Below are positions 28,936 through 40,819 of a DNA stretch of 64,000 bases, piece by piece. Positions within the stretch are counted from its first letter, which is position 1, and each line of letters opens with the position of its first letter. The stretch comes from Chloroflexota bacterium (lineage in GTDB: Bacteria > Chloroflexota > Dehalococcoidia > Lucifugimonadales > Lucifugimonadaceae), in assembly GCA_029262735.1 (NCBI GenBank), contig JAJCYY010000052.1:18343-82342 (forward strand), written 5' to 3'. The position numbers were made by a program, and so were the translations under genes. Below the pieces are notes generated by a model. That model was not told where the DNA came from. It worked only from the letters and a program-made list of their open reading frames with translations, and made no database searches.

Positions 28936-29240
28936 TCACGCATCTCCTATCATCGAGCTTCCGGGTCGACCCTTCAGATCGATAACACTTGTTGTCTACC
29001 GGGCCCGGCCATAGCCTGTGGCCCCGGGTTGAAGATTGGAGGATGTACAGGCGTCGGGTTGACGTGGCATCCCGTCTGGCTTTGACAGGAATTCCCCGGT
29101 TCTGAAACCGATCGGCACCGTGCGAGGTTCAGGGCTAACCCTGAAACGCGAATTGGCCGGTTGGACTTGTGCCACAGGGATAGATCTTTAACGGAGTGAT
29201 CCGCGGGGCGCGGTCTGCCGTCAGAACGCTCGGAGTTATT

Positions 29241-31150
29241 TCAACCGGCGGACTGGCCGCGGTTCTCGTCGGAGCAATTGCGGGTGGAGAGTTGCAACTC
29301 TGGCTGTGGGGCTTCGCAGTCCCGTTGGATCTGACTGCTGCAGCCATTGGAGGCCAACAGGAAGGGTGGAACCGAGTTAGTGTAGAAGTAGTTCTGAACT
29401 CCTCGATCACCTTTGCCAGGTCTTCCTCAGGCGCTCTGGCGAACTCGGCCCTCGTGGCCTCGGCCAGGATCCGGCCAACCTCCAGGTCCGCATCCTCGCC
29501 GATCGCAACAAAGAAGACCTGGACCTCGTTGTCGAGGTCAGCCCTCGTCCCGGTGCCGATCACCGCGCTGGCCGGGCGACGCACGTTGTGTTCGTCCACC
29601 GCTTCCGAACCGGCGTAGCCGTCCCAGCGGGTGATGTCGGTCTCCGCACGCGTCTCCACCGTCACCAGCTCGTCCAACCGCACGGTGACGGTGTTGGCCT
29701 GGCCGTCAGTCAGGACCACCGCCGCTCTGATTGATTCGCCCGGCCCTTCGGCCGCGTCCGTCTGCTCCAGCGCGAGGATAATCACATCGAAGAGGGCGGT
29801 CTCTCCGCGTGCACGCAGCTTGTATGCCGCTTCTTCGATCTCCCACTTAGTGTGGGCAACTGGGCCGGGGGCGATGTTCACTTCGACTTCGTCATGAACG
29901 TCACCAGACCTACCTGGTTGGTACCGGACATGCTGTTCAACGCCCGTACCAGGCCTTCACCCGCCTGATCGATCTTCCGGCCCAACATCGAGCCGCTTGT
30001 GTCCAGCACGAACGTGACAATGCCCGGACGCTTCACGTCCTCCCATGCAGCGTCGATCGCTGCGGCCACTTCAGGGCGGGTCTTCGAAGGATTAAGAACC
30101 TTGCCAGGCCTGTTCGCATCGAGACCGAACTCGCTCGAGATCTTGCAAACCGCCCGGTTCTCGAGGGTGTCAAGATCGATGTCGTCCGGTCCGGGGCGGA
30201 ACCCGCTGGCCATGAATGCTCGCCGTTGCTCCTCTTCCAGGATGAAGTCGATCCACTCATCCGCCGCAATCTTCTCCTCGGGTGTCACCCAGTCATCAGC
30301 GTTCACGATGCACGCGCAGTTCTTGCGCGGCATGGAGCCTTCCTTGGGGTAGATCATCACCATCGAGCCAGGTTTGATCGGCGGTGCGGCTGTTTCAATA
30401 CCATTGATGTATGCGCTCTCCGTGCCTTCGTACAGGTGGATCAGGTTGTCCTCCGGCATAACGAAGAAGTGGCCACAGCGAACACCCTGATGGACCTTGA
30501 TGTTCAGCACCGTGGGACCGATCTGGTAGTGGTCGATCAGGCTCGGGAACTTCTTGACCACCGCGACTACCTTCGGATCGGTCACGTCTTCTTCCGTCAG
30601 CTGCTCGGGGTCTTTGCCGGACGCCATCGAGTAGAGCGCCGGGTGCAGACTGCGGCCCGTGCTTGATGTCCGCGGGTCCGTGAAAGCGAACAGCGGCTTC
30701 TCGCCCCACTCCGAAAGTGCACAGTCATACTTCCTCCAACCCTGCGGGTCGTCCCGGAGGTCGATGATGTCCTGGTATCCAATCTCCTTCTCTGGCCAGC
30801 CGAGGCAGCGAGCCATTTCGGTGTAGGTCACGATGCCGATGACGGGCTGGACGATGCAACGGGCATTCGTCCAGGTACTCAGCTTGCAGCTCCGTGGGCT
30901 CGTTGTAGACCTCGACCACGATCCTTGTGCCGTCCGCGGTGCGATGAGTCTGCCGGTTGAACTCCTCGGACATCGCAGGCAACAGTCCATCGCGGGTCAG
31001 GTGCCCGGTTGTCCTGTGGACGACGGTGACCGTCGGTTCGGGTGGTGGCGGCCAGAAAACCCGGAGTGGAACCGCGACGATGATGGCTAGCATCACCGTT
31101 GTCACCACCAGTGAAAGCACGCGGTTGTGGTTCATGTTTGTTTCGTTCAT
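29241..31150 (-). pseudogene. Substrate-binding/von Willebrand factor A protein, frameshifted three times
   Basis: From MNETNMNHNRV (AAGGAG upstream) the protein has a membrane anchor (LSLVVTTVMLAIIVAVPLRVFW), then a periplasmic binding-like domain and a VWA domain with MIDAS motif VLDTSGSM and later VVLTDGQANT. The reading frame breaks near 30860, at 29881 (TKSK stop, then VNIAPGP in the next frame) and near 29400 (EEF then QNYFYTN). Each is repaired by adding one base. It is either a decayed gene or a spot of systematic base loss in the assembly. Confidence 0.75.
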
Positions 31151-31933
31151 TGCGTAGTCTCCTTTCCTGTAGCGGGCAAGAAGCACCAGGAAACTTGCAA
31201 AGTCGGGCACTGCAGCGATGCCGGTTGCCAGAACCCCTCCACCGCGCTGTGCAACGGCGATGGAATTCCGGACCGCAATCTGCGGGATGCGTGCGACGAA
31301 TCCGACCGCGGACTTCACTCCCTAATAGACGGTGGCGATGCCAACGCCGAGCTGCGCCAGCAAGAAGTTGAGTGCAAACAGAACTGGTCGCAGCGCAATC
31401 GCAAGCGTGGTTATGACAGCCGTGGCCACTCGGCGCAGTTCCAAGGCGACCGTCCGCACGAAGGCCAATGAGACTCCATCAACCGTGGCTCCGACGGATA
31501 TGAGGCTGGTGGGCTAAAGACGCGACATTGCGACAATCCCGGCCAGAGCGGCGCCAAATGCCGTCGAAAACTCGCTCCACATGGATGCGACCGCAGCACC
31601 TGTCATAACGCAGGTGTTATGGAGTGCAGCGATCACCGCCCTGGACGTCGCCAGCAACACCCCGACAGGTGGTGTGGGGACAGAGCGCAGCGCTGAAACG
31701 ATGAAGCTAAAGAGAACGGCGGCGAAGGCCTTTATCGTCGTAGCCGCGGCTACATTGACTCGCCTCGTGCTGGCGAAGGCAAGTACCGTAGCTCCAGCCA
31801 GGGCTCCGATGGCGAGACCCGCGACTCGCAGCGGTGGCATGTCCAGGATCTCATGGATCGTGGCTGCAACCTGCCTGGTGATGGCGGCGGTAGTGATTGC
31901 CGCTCTGGCCGTCAGGTTTACTGTGGCACTCAC
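31151..31933 (-). pseudogene. Hydrophobic membrane ORF interrupted by two in-frame TAG codons
   Basis: One frame runs from 31933 to the start of the VWA gene with Ala/Val/Leu-rich, membrane-type sequence throughout, broken only by TAG at 31514-31516 and TAG near 31324. The pieces are 139 codons (MSATVNLTARAAITTAAITR...), about 62 codons (ending LLAQLGVGIATVY) and about 55 codons (GFVARIPQIAVRNSIAV). The composition stays coding-like after each stop. It could be a decayed gene or three small membrane proteins. No family recognised. Confidence 0.45.
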
Positions 31934-31948
31934 TGCGTCAGCGAAGCC

Positions 31949-33253
31949 GGGGTGAAGATCGTCTCAACCCAGGAACCCTGGGTTGAGGATGGCGGCGAGA
32001 CGAGCGAGCTCTTCATAAGCGTCGTTGGCTGGACAGCCCGTCAGGAATCGAACCGGAAGTCAGAGCGGAACAGGGGCGCCCATGTCCGTATGGTTGCTGA
32101 GGGGAGATGGGGCCGGGGAAGACCTCCGCTCGGATACAGGAGAGACCCTAACGGCAAACTGGTCATTGATCAGAAAGAGGCGAAGGTCGTTGAGCTGATC
32201 TTCGACATGTACGTCACTAACCGAACCGGTGTCAGGGGCATCAAGCAGGAGCTTGAGCGAAGAGGTGTTCTCACCCGCAGGGACCGTGCGTTCTGGGTGC
32301 CAGGAGTCATTGGGAAGATCCTGAAGGACGCGATCTACCGGGGCCGCCACGCGTCAGGGGTTCCCGCGCCGGTGATTATTAGCCCCGGGCTGTGGAGCCG
32401 CGCTGAACAACGCCGCCATGCGAACCACCACCTCAAGCCAGGGTACCTGCATCAATACGCCCTGCAGGGCCGGGCGACATGCGAGTGCGGGGGCACGATC
32501 CGAGTTGAGCATCCGGGCCGCGGCAGGGGCAAGGCGATCTACTTCTGCAACAACCGTTACGCCAACTCGTACCGTGTGATGAAGGGCGGTGAACGCTGCA
32601 TCGTGCCGCGCAAGCCTGTCGATAAGTTCGAGCAGGCGCTTCACCGTGAATTGACAACGTGCTTGAACAACCCGGAAAAGCTGATCGTTATGGTGGAGCG
32701 AAGCATCCACCGGATACAGCAAGAACTCATGCGGATATCCGGAGATGCAGGTAGCTCTGAGGCCGAGCTGTCGAATGTTGTCGAGGATATTGGCAGGGTT
32801 GAAGAGTCGTGCCTGAGACGACGGATAACCACGGACCGGAGAGATGAGCTGATGGCGGATCTGGAAGCCAGGCGTGACGTGCTGGAAGATCAGATTGGGC
32901 AGATGAGCCCAGAAAATCGAACAGCCCTCGAAGAGAACCGCGATTTGCTCACAGGGGCCAGAGACTACCTGGCGACACTCAGTGCCAGGGCAGAACTTGG
33001 ATTGCCGACCTGGGAGTTCTCCTTCGTGCCTTCCGTAGCCGAGTCCGAGGCACTCCAGAGGTTTCGGAAGAGAGGTTCCAACGAGTTCTCAAGGAGCCCG
33101 AAAAGGATTCCGGAGTCACTGGATAATGTGTTGACGGCATTCAACATGACGGCCGTATTCTGCAGTGACCGCGTGGAACTGACCGGCGGTATCGAACTCG
33201 CTGTCCCGGATCCAGACTCCCACCTGCACGCGTCCACATTGGGAGGAAGTTAG
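31949..33253 (+). pseudogene. Large serine recombinase lacking its catalytic N-terminus
   Basis: Homology begins abruptly at GVKIVSTQEPW, the last strand of a resolvase domain, followed by the recombinase domain (RWGRGRPPLGYRRDPNG), a zinc ribbon (CECGG...C) and a coiled coil. About 110 residues including the serine nucleophile are missing; upstream DNA is the opposed membrane ORF. It cannot catalyse recombination as it stands. The coding part ends in a GGGAGGAAGTTAGAGGGTGGG repeat word. Confidence 0.85.
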
Positions 33254-33326
33254 AGGGTGGGTTGTCGCGACGGCTCTGCCGTCACCGGGCGCAGCATTTT
33301 TGCCCGCCCCTACCAACTACCTCGCT

Positions 33327-34829
<1,503 letters not shown>

Positions 34830-35504
34830 TTAAGCTGTGTCCTTTCGGTCGTTTTCGTGCGGCTTTTTACTGTCCTCTGTCGTGCCCTGTACAGTAGTAC
34901 GCCGCCACGCGCGCACGAAGCTCCGTGACTATGCTGCACGGGGCTGCTGTTTCTTCGGAATGGTGGCATTCACTCAGTTAGATGACGGGCAGACCGTCCA
35001 CGGTTCCGCATTCGCCAGCTGCCTCGGCCGCTGTTCGCCACGAACTCAACGAGTTCTAGGTTCAAACTGGGGCGCACGTAACTTCCTATTATACACCTCT
35101 TACGATATCTGGAGTATGTGTTTGGCCGTTTTTCGTTGCAGATTGGAGTGGACGTGCCAGTTGCTCGTCTGTTTGAGACGATTACCACAGGTATCGAGCG
35201 CCAGATGCGCCATCGGTACGATTTTCGTAAGAGGTAGAAGTGGCGGGTTTGAGGTGGGATGAGGGTCGGTGGAAGCGGAGAGCGGGGTGCAGGCCAGCAC
35301 GTCGGCCGTCCTGAGGCCGCCGAAGGGTGTCATCCCGACCGCGGGGTACCCGCTTGCGGGTCGCAGAGATCTTGGCGAACACATGACTTAGCCTGCTCTT
35401 TCGGGCGGTATCCGAACCACTCGACCGTCCATGTGAGTAAACCGGGAGATTCTGAATCGAGTTCAGAATGACAAATGTCACCCTTGACCCTCAACCACGT
35501 TCCC
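34830..35504. other. Long intergenic region upstream of rpoD
   Basis: About 675 bases with no supported gene. It contains the TTCTGAA/TTCAGAA palindrome at 35450-35468 and a CCGCCGAAGG word around 35318. The rpoD promoter or promoters should be in its left part. Confidence 0.5.
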
Positions 35505-36533
35505 CTACTCCGGCCAGCTGATGACGAACTTTCCTGGCTGGCCGCCTGCGAAGGAGATGTACGCTTCTGGCGCTTCCTCTACCGAGCAGGTCTGCGTGAT
35601 GAGCGATCTCAGCGGCACGTTGCGGTCTGCTACGAACTGCGCCGCTTCTGCGAGGCCGAAAGTGGAGAAGGTCCACGAGCCCATGAGAGTCAGGTGCCGG
35701 TGGATTATGTGATCAGAAGGCCGATACGTGACCTCGCCGCCCTCCCCTACCAGGCACGCACGACCGAAAATGCGGGCGGCTTCGGCTGCGGCGATCCTTG
35801 TCACTGCCTGGCCTGCTGCCTCCAGCGTGGCGTCAGCGCCTTCACCGTGCGTGAGAGCGCGGATCTGCTCGACGGCGCTCCCGTCCGTGTTGTCGACAGT
35901 CTTCCAGGCACCGGCGTCCTCTGCCATCTTCAGCCGCTCGGCATTGATATCGACAGCGATCACGCGTGCGCCCATGGCCTCGCCGAACATGGTCGCCGCC
36001 AGCCCGACCGGTCCCTGTCCGAAGACCGCCAGCACGTCGCGGCCCGAGACGTTGAGTTTTTTCAAAGCCTGAAACGCCGTGGTGGCGCCGCAGGCAAGGT
36101 AGGCCCCCTCTTCGAATGAGACCTCGTCAGGCATCTTCACGCAGGTTGATTCGTGCGCGGTCATGTAGTCGCCATGACCCCCGTGACGGCTCCCGCCGTA
36201 GTACTTGCGCTTTTCGGTGACGGGGCAGAGCTGCTGCCAGCCGGTGCGGCAGTAGTGACACTGCAGACAGCCATCGTAGTGGTGCTGCATGATCCGGTCG
36301 CCGACTGAGACTTGCGTGACGCCGGGGCCAAGCGCGACTACTTGGCCGCAGGGTTCGTGGCCGGGGCGGATGTCTACGTCGTTGAGCGAGCCGTCTTCAC
36401 GGTATCGGCGCAGGTCGGAGCCGCAGAGGCCGGAGCTTCGCAGCTTTACCAGTACTTCGTTGGGACCGGGCTTCAGCTGAGGGAAGTCGCCGGTCTCTGC
36501 TACAGCGTTGCCAAGGAAGCGGACGCCTCTCAT
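35505..36533 (-). CDS. Zinc-dependent medium-chain alcohol dehydrogenase
   Basis: A 342-residue MDR enzyme: catalytic zinc ligands in SGLCGSD and GHEPCG, structural zinc cysteines in CLQCHYCRTGWQQLC, and NAD(P) motif VFGQGPVGLAATMF. It resembles threonine/sorbitol dehydrogenase-like alcohol dehydrogenases. It stands divergently from the following aminotransferase, with about 290 bases between. Confidence 0.92.
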   Translation of the reverse strand: MRGVRFLGNAVAETGDFPQLKPGPNEVLVKLRSSGLCGSDLRRYREDGSLNDVDIRPGHEPCGQVVALGPGVTQVSVGDRIMQHHYDGCLQCHYCRTGWQQLCPVTEKRKYYGGSRHGGHGDYMTAHESTCVKMPDEVSFEEGAYLACGATTAFQALKKLNVSGRDVLAVFGQGPVGLAATMFGEAMGARVIAVDINAERLKMAEDAGAWKTVDNTDGSAVEQIRALTHGEGADATLEAAGQAVTRIAAAEAARIFGRACLVGEGGEVTYRPSDHIIHRHLTLMGSWTFSTFGLAEAAQFVADRNVPLRSLITQTCSVEEAPEAYISFAGGQPGKFVISWPE

Positions 36534-36767
36534 TTTTGATCTCCGATATTTTTCTTCGCCGTTTTAGGACGGTGGCTGCCTGGGTGTTGTGGCTTCGGCA
36601 GGGTCGAGTTTTGTGGCGCAGTTTAGCTCGGATTGGCAGATGTGCCACCGGGATGGCGTGCCCTGAGCGGCGCTCGCTCCTTATATCAAACTCCAAATTG
36701 CCCGTACGCAGCCTCGGGGCTAAACTGTCGCCACCGGTGGGACTCGCAACTAAGAACCGAAGAAACC

Positions 36768-36825
36768 GGCTTCCAGCACAAGTCGGGCAATCCATCGCTC
36801 ACCACTGACATCGGGCGGAGAAAAA
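36768..36825 (+). repeat. 58-bp dispersed element, copy 4
   Basis: Ends GACATCGGGCGGAGAAAAA, immediately before the ATG of the next gene; GGCGGAG is well placed as its ribosome site. This is the only copy not preceded by the CTCCCTCCC hairpin. Confidence 0.7.
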
Positions 36826-38034
36826 ATGACAACTACTCAGAAGTTCGCCTACGACGACCTCTACTCCGAGCGCTCCGAGGCGGCTCCGGCCCGCACGGTG
36901 GCACATGCCAAGTACGACTTCGCCGTCGCCTACCCGGCGCCCGAGACGCTGCCGATGTACGGCATGATCGACGCCCTGAAGGCGAAGGTTGACTCGGACG
37001 GTGAGCAGGTTGCCCGTGAGATGGCTTACTACCCGCACGCGCTCGGGTCTCCTGAGTTGCGGGAGTACACGTCTGAGAAGCTGAAGGCCGACCGCGACAT
37101 CGATGTCGATGCGGACGGCATTGTGCTGACAGCGGGATCAGGCGAGGCGAACGGTTTGCTTATCCAGGCGATCACGAATCCCGGCGACGTGGTGCTGACG
37201 GAGCAGTTCGTGTACGGCGGCACGCTGAGCCAGCTCGGCAAGTTCAAGGCCGATGTCGTGGGCTCGCCGGTTGACGAGCAGGGTCTGATTCCCGGGGCGC
37301 TCGAGGACACGATCAAACGTCTGACTGCCGACGGGCGCAGGCCGAAGTGGCTGTACACCATTCCAGAGAGCCAGAACCCGATGGGGTCGACGCTGCCCGA
37401 GGCGCGGCGCAGGGAGATCCTGGAGATCTGCCACCGCTACAGCATGCCGATACTGGAGGATGACTGTTACGTCGATCTCCGCTTCGAGGGCGAGGCGCAG
37501 CCTGCGTTCAGGACGCTGGACGATAGCGGAATCGTTATGTACGTGGCGTCGTTTTCGAAGCTGATCGCTCCGGGGCTGCGAATGGGCTACTTCGTGGCGC
37601 CGCCTGAACTGATGGAGCGTGCGCTGAGCTTCAAGCTGGGGTCCGGACCGAACCAGTTTGCGGCGTATGCGATCACCGGCTTCCTGAAGGAGGGGCTGCA
37701 ACGGCACCGTGACACGTTCAACCCGGTGCTGAAGCAGAAGAGTGACGCCATGCAGAAGGGGCTTTCAGAGCACTTTGGCGGTAGCGGGGCGACGTGGTCG
37801 AAGCCGCAGGGTGGCTGCTATGCGTGGCTGACGATGCCTGAGGGCGCAGATATATCGGCGATCCGTGATGAGGTTTTCGATGGGGGCGTCGGTTACCTTG
37901 CGGGAACGAATTTCGCTCCGAACGGTGATGGGCAGAACATGGCGCGGCTGTGCTTTGCGTTCGAGACGCCGGAGAAGAATTTCGACGGCATCGCGCTGCT
38001 GGCCCAGCTTTTCCGAAAGCACGGCGTGATGTAG
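36826..38034 (+). CDS. PLP-dependent aminotransferase (2-aminoadipate/GntR-like class I)
   Basis: A 402-residue fold-type I enzyme: LTAGSGEANGLLIQAI, YTIPESQNPMGSTLPEARR, LEDDCYVDLRFEG and SFSKLIAPGLRMGYF with the PLP lysine. The set matches 2-aminoadipate/kynurenine-type aminotransferases related to MocR C-domains. The leader is the 58-bp dispersed element. It is the last core gene before the recombinase. Confidence 0.9.
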   Translation: MTTTQKFAYDDLYSERSEAAPARTVAHAKYDFAVAYPAPETLPMYGMIDALKAKVDSDGEQVAREMAYYPHALGSPELREYTSEKLKADRDIDVDADGIVLTAGSGEANGLLIQAITNPGDVVLTEQFVYGGTLSQLGKFKADVVGSPVDEQGLIPGALEDTIKRLTADGRRPKWLYTIPESQNPMGSTLPEARRREILEICHRYSMPILEDDCYVDLRFEGEAQPAFRTLDDSGIVMYVASFSKLIAPGLRMGYFVAPPELMERALSFKLGSGPNQFAAYAITGFLKEGLQRHRDTFNPVLKQKSDAMQKGLSEHFGGSGATWSKPQGGCYAWLTMPEGADISAIRDEVFDGGVGYLAGTNFAPNGDGQNMARLCFAFETPEKNFDGIALLAQLFRKHGVM

Positions 38035-38045
38035 GGCGGAGTTGC

Positions 38046-38114
38046 ACCCTCCCTTCTCAAGGGAAGTGCTAAAGGGTGGGTTGTTCAGGATGTCATGCTG
38101 AACTTGATTCAGGA
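38046..38114. repeat. Pair of dispersed repeats at the island edge
   Basis: A CCCTCCCTTCTCAAGGGA hairpin with AGGGTGGGTTGTT (38046-38083) and the TGCTGAA/TTCAGGA palindrome (38096-38114) lie between the aminotransferase and the recombinase stop; the latter runs into the recombinase gene end. Confidence 0.65.
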
Positions 38115-39674
38115 TACGCGTGATTCATCGGCCATGAGTGAACCCACGGGGACCGCCAGAACAAGCTTGATCCGGCCTTCACGGTTGATAGTGACACGGT
38201 GGAGCACCAGACGCAGCAACTCCTGGCGTTCGGCGAGGTCCAGGCTATCGATCCCTGCCTTCAACTGCTCGGACCAGGCCGTGATCGACTGGCCAATCTC
38301 TTCCGACATCTCCGCTGCTCGTACCCGGTCCATCGCAGACCGGACCGCCTGCTGCGCGGCTTCGAGACGCTCTGTGATGAACTTGCGCTGACGCCCGAAC
38401 TGCGCCTCATCGATTGTCCTGGTGACGAGGAGCCGGACGAGGCGGTCTTCTTCTCCGGCGACCCGTTTCAGGTCTGCTTCTGCCCGTTGTAGGGACGACG
38501 CAGCACTGTCCGCATCCGGCTGGTCAACTGCAGACACCAGTCCCTGTTGCACCATCTCGGGGTGTTCGAGGATCTTGACAATCTCACTCCAGACCGACTC
38601 CTCGATCACTTCGGCTCTCAAGTGGCTGTGCTCCCGGCACTTCAGGCCGTGACGAATCATCCCGCCGCACTTGTAGTAGCGGATCGGGTTGCGGTACAGG
38701 TTGCGCTTGACGCTGGCACCGTGACGGACAACGTTCCCTTTCTGCACACGGATCGAGAACCGGTACCCACACTCCTCACAGACCAGTAGACCCTGCAGGA
38801 GGTGTGTGGTCCTTGTGTTGCGCCTGGCGAACCTTGAACGAGACTTCTTCACCTGCTGCGCCTGGTCCCACGTCTCTTTGCTCACAAGTGGCGGGAACGG
38901 CACGGTTATCCAGTCCTTCAAGTCCTGGTCTGTCACCCGTGTCCCTGACTCAGTGATCCGGTGGCGCTTCCGTCCATAGACGCCCTCACCCTTGTATGCG
39001 GGATGAGAGAGCATCGCCAGCACCTGCGCAGGGAACCAGCGTCCCCAGGTGCTGCCGCGCCTTCGTGGCGCACCTGATTCCGTGAGCCAGTCTGCGATCT
39101 GAGAGGAGCCCTGGCCTTCTTCGACGTAACGCCTGAAGACCTCCTTGACGAAACCTGCCTCAGCAGGCTCGACGACCGGCCTCCGGTCGCTGTCGGTCGT
39201 GTATCCATATGGGACGTTACCGACCGGCCACCTGCCGTCTTTCGCCGCGCCGCGTTTGCCTAGAGCAGCACGCTCCCTGAAGTTGTCTATCTCGATCTTG
39301 CCGACGGCGGCGAATATCCCAAACGTCTTCTGATCAAGATGGTCGGCTACCGCCTCCAGCTTGATACCGGTCGACTCAACGACCTCCATGATGGCTGCTG
39401 CAGGGAAGATGCCGCGTGAGAGCCGGTCTGACTTCCAGCACAGGATCACGTCGTACCGGCCTTCACGTCCATCTTCGAGCATCTGCTGGAACGCGGGGCG
39501 TTTCCTGGTCGAGCCAGGAGCCACATCCTGGTATCGCCCTGATATCTCGTAGCCGTTCTCGGCACAGTGCTTCTCCATCTCGGAGAACTGCTCGCGCAGT
39601 GACACGCGTTCCTCTTCTGCCTGAGCCTGTGAGGACACACGAGCGTACAGAGCCGCCCGGGTTCTTTCTTTCAC
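38109..39674 (-). CDS. Large serine recombinase, intact
   Basis: A 521-residue recombinase with full resolvase domain (ALYARVSSQAQAEEERVSL, where the serine after ARV is the nucleophile; KSDRLSR), a recombinase domain (GNVPYGYTTD, YKGEGVYGRKRHR), a zinc ribbon (CEECGYRF...C) and a coiled coil near the C-terminus. Such enzymes integrate and excise phage-like elements and islands. It lies at the left edge of the defence-gene region and may have mobilised it. It differs clearly from the truncated copy at 31949. Confidence 0.93.
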   Translation of the reverse strand: MKERTRAALYARVSSQAQAEEERVSLREQFSEMEKHCAENGYEISGRYQDVAPGSTRKRPAFQQMLEDGREGRYDVILCWKSDRLSRGIFPAAAIMEVVESTGIKLEAVADHLDQKTFGIFAAVGKIEIDNFRERAALGKRGAAKDGRWPVGNVPYGYTTDSDRRPVVEPAEAGFVKEVFRRYVEEGQGSSQIADWLTESGAPRRRGSTWGRWFPAQVLAMLSHPAYKGEGVYGRKRHRITESGTRVTDQDLKDWITVPFPPLVSKETWDQAQQVKKSRSRFARRNTRTTHLLQGLLVCEECGYRFSIRVQKGNVVRHGASVKRNLYRNPIRYYKCGGMIRHGLKCREHSHLRAEVIEESVWSEIVKILEHPEMVQQGLVSAVDQPDADSAASSLQRAEADLKRVAGEEDRLVRLLVTRTIDEAQFGRQRKFITERLEAAQQAVRSAMDRVRAAEMSEEIGQSITAWSEQLKAGIDSLDLAERQELLRLVLHRVTINREGRIKLVLAVPVGSLMADESRVS

Positions 39675-39860
39675 TGGAAGCCTCCTGGATGTGGATGCTG
39701 GGCATTGATCGAGAGTCTATCTTGTTGCGATCCAGAAAGACCGGGTTGCGGCAAGTGTCGTCCAGCTTTGAGTGCGACAGGCATACCAGTAATATGACTG
39801 GATCCAGTCGTAACTCAACTGAGCCTTTTCATTTCATCACTGACTGTGCAGGCATCCACC

Positions 39861-40424
39861 ATGCCCGAACTTGAAAAATCCGAGCCACTGACATCAATCG
39901 AGATTCCTGCCGACTCGCCGTCTCTGCCTTTCGATCACGAAAGACACACCAGGGAACATGCTCAGCAACTGATTCGGGATGGTGTTCTCAGGGCAAACCA
40001 GGTGAAAGCTCGTCTTGCGAAGGACGGAGAACGGGTGCTCTGTGGCTACGGTTCCTGCGGGTATGTGCTGGGCAACGTCCACGTCTTCGAGCAAGGTCCT
40101 GAAGGTGCTGAGACCTCGACCGAGATCCCGGCGGTACAGCTTGAGGCGGGGATGGCTCCCGTCAACCGCCGCAAACTAAGTTGGCGAAGGTCGATGTATG
40201 CGGCCAGGCGAGCGGCCACCGGCAGGACACTGAAGAACCGGAGTTACCCCGAGCAGCACGGCGAAATCAATGCAAACAGCGTAATGACCAACCTCTTCGA
40301 GTCTTTGCCACAAGTCGTGAAGTGTCCGAAGTGCAAGTTCTTGAACCAGCTCTGGCCGGGTAAACTGTCGATGCGCTTGCTATGCGTGATGCCTGCCAGG
40401 CCTTCCCATGATCCAAGCCGGTAA
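39861..40424 (+). CDS. Accessory protein with putative zinc-binding cysteines
   Basis: From MPELEKSEPL (39861) the protein has 187 residues. CGYGSCGYVLG near residue 65 and CPKCKFLNQL near 165 look like the two halves of a zinc knuckle. The middle is basic (RRKLSWRRSMYAARRAATG). It is transcribed divergently from the recombinase, a usual place for a recombination or transfer helper. No family recognised. Confidence 0.55.
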   Translation: MPELEKSEPLTSIEIPADSPSLPFDHERHTREHAQQLIRDGVLRANQVKARLAKDGERVLCGYGSCGYVLGNVHVFEQGPEGAETSTEIPAVQLEAGMAPVNRRKLSWRRSMYAARRAATGRTLKNRSYPEQHGEINANSVMTNLFESLPQVVKCPKCKFLNQLWPGKLSMRLLCVMPARPSHDPSR

Positions 40425-40529
40425 ATCGTATAATCGACGCAACCCAATAACTTCGAGCCGATAGCGGCCCTTCCTCCACTTTCCGTGGTTCCACTCTATG
40501 GAGCGCCGGTGGTGTCGTGAGGCCGCGCC

Positions 40530-40811
40530 TTGCACGACTATCCACCGATCGGGTCGAATCCTGATCCCACCGTCCCACCTGAGCCATCATCGGTGCAGTC
40601 CTGTCCACCTGTTCATCAGGACATCGCCGTAGAGTTCGAACTGCAGGAGGACGCCAACCGGCGTCTCAGGCGGGTCTACCAGCTAATCCTCAGCGCAGCA
40701 GCCCGTCCGCCGACCGAAGCGAATTCTGTCCGCTGTAACTCCGCGTCAGATTTGGAACCGGACCATGCCGCGACCGATCCTTCGGCACAACAGCCAGACG
40801 ACCCTCCCTAG
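40530..40811 (+). CDS. Small hypothetical protein upstream of the CRISPR array
   Basis: About 90 codons containing VEFELQEDANRRLRRVYQLIL, a probable amphipathic helix, with an acidic, Pro-rich tail (ATDPSAQQPDDPP). It ends nine bases before the first CRISPR repeat. The frame is plausible for mobile-element cargo; ribosome site is weak. Confidence 0.4.
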   Translation: MHDYPPIGSNPDPTVPPEPSSVQSCPPVHQDIAVEFELQEDANRRLRRVYQLILSAAARPPTEANSVRCNSASDLEPDHAATDPSAQQPDDPP

Positions 40812-40819
40812 ATCGACGT

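Noticed and set aside
31581..31955. Plus-strand membrane protein
   Set aside because: The overlapping minus frame has the more consistent hydrophobic pattern and continues into neighbouring sequence; this one is probably its shadow, though both are uncertain.
34837..35262. 141-codon plus-strand gene upstream of rpoD
   Set aside because: No ribosome site, irregular composition and no recognisable motif.
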